Made by a program: the position numbers and the translations under genes
NCBI GenBank assembly: GCA_009783135.1
Contig: WRHS01000053.1
Location: 1 to 7,315, forward strand
Reading direction: 5' to 3'
Length of the DNA: 7,315 bases
Origin: Dehalococcoidia bacterium
GTDB taxonomy: Bacteria > Chloroflexota > Dehalococcoidia > Dehalococcoidales > UBA1222
Notes under the pieces: generated by a model
Databases searched by the model: none
Told to the model about the DNA's origin: nothing
What the model saw: the letters and a program-made list of their open reading frames with translations, nothing else
Shown: positions 5,658 to 7,315 of the stretch, one piece after another
Position numbering within the stretch: position 1 is the first letter of the stretch
Layout of the letters: each line of letters begins with the position of its first letter

Positions 5658-6749
5658 ATGACAAAACGCGCAATACTGCTACTGCAAGACGGCACAATCT
5701 ACGAAGGACAAAGTTTCGGTGCTGACGTGGATGCCTGCGGAGAGGTGGTCTTCAACACCTCTATGGTTGGCTTTCAGGAGATGCTGACCGACCCGTCATA
5801 TGCCGGGCAAATAGTTGTTCCGACTTATCCACTCATCGGTAATTATGGTATGAATGAAAGCGACGTCGAATCAGCGCGCATACAAGTTCACGGCTTTGTA
5901 GTCCGCGAAAACTGTCTTAAGCCAAGCCATTACCGGAGCAAGAAGACTTTAGGCGATTATTTGGCTGATGCCGACGTTGCGGGCATTGCAGGACTTGATA
6001 CGCGCTCTATTACCCGCAAACTGCGCGACTACGGCACAATGATGGGAGTTATGACATCAACACGCACGCCACAGGAAGCGGCAGAAATGCTGCACAATAC
6101 CCCAAGTTATGACACCATCGATTTTGTCAAAGATGTATCCACCAAAGAAGCCTTTGATTATCATCAAAATGACGTGAGCCGCCGGCGTTGCGTCGTAATT
6201 GTTGATTACGGGTGCACGTACAGTATCATGCGCACGCTTAGCAGGATTGACTGCAACATAAAGGTAGTACCATGCACCGCAACCGCCAAGGAAATCCTGT
6301 CGTATAATCCGGACGGAGTACTGCTATCATCAGGTCCGGGCAATCCAGAATTACTGGACCACGCCGTATTTAATATCCGCGGCTTAATCGGATACAAGCC
6401 AATCATGGGCGTCTGTTTGGGCGGACAGCTTATCGCCCGTGCCTTCGGTGGGAAAACATTCAAACTCAAGTTCGGGCATCGCGGCGGAAATCACCCTGTA
6501 AAAGAACTCTCAAGCGGATGCGTGCACATCAGCGCTCAAAATCACGGCTATGCCGTTGACCCCGACAGCATAAAAGACGGACTGGAGGCAAGCCACATCA
6601 ACCTAAACGATAAAACCGTAGAGGGCTTGCGCCATAAAGACCTGCCTATCATTGCCACCCAGTACATTTCGGAAACCTCCATGGGAGCACAGGATAACTT
6701 TTATATGTTCGAGCAATTTATACAGATGATTGACAAGGAAAAACACTAA
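5658..6749 (+). CDS. carA: Carbamoyl phosphate synthetase small subunit, altered glutaminase site
   Basis: A 363-residue CarA of normal length, full identity along both halves. The N-terminal CarA domain is well conserved (GEVVFNTSMVGFQEMLTDPS, Ser35 matching E. coli Ser47; YPLIGNYGMNE). The class I glutamine amidotransferase domain (about 177-358) has LSSGPGNP (223-230), nucleophile Cys253 in GVCLGGQ, FGHRGGNHPV (272-281) and AQNHG (293-297). Several active-site residues differ from the family. QYHPE/QYHSE, which carries the catalytic His, is QYISE (335-339), so His is Ile337 while Glu339 stays. GHQ is GGQ (256). The DFGxK lysine is Thr187 (DYGCT). SPGP is SMGA (341-344). CarA normally hydrolyses glutamine and sends ammonia through a tunnel to CarB; here that activity may be weak or lost. 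SD AAAGG (5645-5649) lies 8 nt before the ATG. pyrC ends 40 bp upstream and carB begins 35 bp downstream. Confidence 0.95.
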   Translation: MTKRAILLLQDGTIYEGQSFGADVDACGEVVFNTSMVGFQEMLTDPSYAGQIVVPTYPLIGNYGMNESDVESARIQVHGFVVRENCLKPSHYRSKKTLGDYLADADVAGIAGLDTRSITRKLRDYGTMMGVMTSTRTPQEAAEMLHNTPSYDTIDFVKDVSTKEAFDYHQNDVSRRRCVVIVDYGCTYSIMRTLSRIDCNIKVVPCTATAKEILSYNPDGVLLSSGPGNPELLDHAVFNIRGLIGYKPIMGVCLGGQLIARAFGGKTFKLKFGHRGGNHPVKELSSGCVHISAQNHGYAVDPDSIKDGLEASHINLNDKTVEGLRHKDLPIIATQYISETSMGAQDNFYMFEQFIQMIDKEKH

Positions 6750-6784
6750 TTAAACTTATTTAGAAAGAGCAGGAGAGAATCGCA

Positions 6785-7315
6785 TTGAATACTAAACCTA
6801 AAAAAGTGCTCATCATAGGCAGTGGGCCTATTATAATCGGACAGGCGGCCGAGTTTGACTATGCCGGCACGCAGGCATGCAAAGCCATGCGCGAAGAAGG
6901 TGTACTCTCTGTTTTGGTCAATTCCAACCCGGCGACCATTATGACGGACGAGGAAATCGCCGATGTGGTCTATATTGAGCCACTGACGGTAGAAATGATA
7001 ACCCGCATAATTGAACGCGAACGTCCGGATGGTCTTCTGCCTACGTTCGGCGGGCAGACAGGGCTTAATCTCGCCGTTGCGTTGGCTGATGCCGGAGTTT
7101 TGGAAAAGTACAATGTGCGAGCGCTAGGAACGTCCATTGATACCATCCGCACCGCTGAAGACCGCGAACTATTCAAGGAACTCCTGCTTAAAATCGGCGA
7201 ACCGGTGCCGCAATCCGCGACAGTCACCACACTGGAAGATGCGCGTAAAGTCGCAGGCGAAATCGGTCTGCCGGTGGTAATCAGACCATCTTTTACCCTC
7301 GGCGGAACCGGCGGC
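6785..7315 (+). CDS. carB: Carbamoyl phosphate synthetase large subunit, N-terminal part (runs off window)
   Basis: The first 177 codons, open to the end of the window, of a protein normally about 1,070 residues. CarB makes carbamoyl phosphate from bicarbonate, two ATP and ammonia delivered by CarA. The visible part is the pre-ATP-grasp domain and start of the first ATP-grasp domain: IIGSGPIIIGQAAEFDYAGT (about 10-29), LVNSNPATIMTD, PTFGGQTGLNLAV, the EDR (Arg129-type, ATP-binding) segment, and IRPSFTLGGTGG (Arg169-type) at the very end. The start is taken as TTG at 6785: AGGAG (6771-6775) lies 9 nt upstream, an in-frame TAG stands at 6761-6763, and no ATG or GTG lies between. A rare start codon may lower its yield relative to carA. 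Confidence 0.96.
   Translation, partial: MNTKPKKVLIIGSGPIIIGQAAEFDYAGTQACKAMREEGVLSVLVNSNPATIMTDEEIADVVYIEPLTVEMITRIIERERPDGLLPTFGGQTGLNLAVALADAGVLEKYNVRALGTSIDTIRTAEDRELFKELLLKIGEPVPQSATVTTLEDARKVAGEIGLPVVIRPSFTLGGTGG

Overview
The window holds two divergent gene blocks separated by a regulatory gap of about 500 bp. It reads as a bacterial chromosome of moderate GC. The pyr block (pyrR-pyrB-pyrC-carA-carB under an RNA attenuator) resembles Firmicutes in its regulation. The style of the proteins (an OmpR-free, PcrA-type helicase with a C-terminal Tudor-like tail; CarA and CarB motifs; class I dihydroorotase) would also fit an anaerobic Chloroflexota lineage such as Dehalococcoidia. That placement is my inference from remembered families and is weakly held.

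Minus strand, 1-2332: pcrA/uvrD, a superfamily 1 DNA helicase, reads leftwards and is followed after only 2 bp by the first 51 codons of mutL (mismatch repair), which runs off the window. The helicase start is odd. A good ribosome binding site and an ATG lie 13 nt upstream in another frame and encode MDICD, which looks like the normal PcrA N-terminus cut off by a small indel.

Gap, 2333-2833: the part nearest pcrA shows no gene. Around 2520-2671 there is a probable insertion-sequence relic. It has an 18/19-bp inverted repeat that buries a ribosome binding site, a promoter inside that repeat, and an 18-codon broken reading frame. Next come a sigma-70-like promoter and a PyrR-type attenuator with three competing RNA structures. 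Its last hairpin also hides the pyrR ribosome binding site.

Plus strand, 2834-7315: pyrR, pyrB, pyrC, carA and the start of carB form a tight operon for the first three steps of de novo UMP synthesis plus their uridine-nucleotide-sensing regulator. CarA/CarB make carbamoyl phosphate, PyrB joins it to aspartate, PyrC closes the ring to dihydroorotate, and PyrR shuts the operon when UMP/UTP is high. The most unusual protein is CarA. Its glutaminase domain keeps the nucleophilic Cys and the Glu of the triad, but the catalytic His is Ile and several neighbouring conserved residues have also changed. This raises the possibility of an ammonia-dependent carbamoyl phosphate synthetase.
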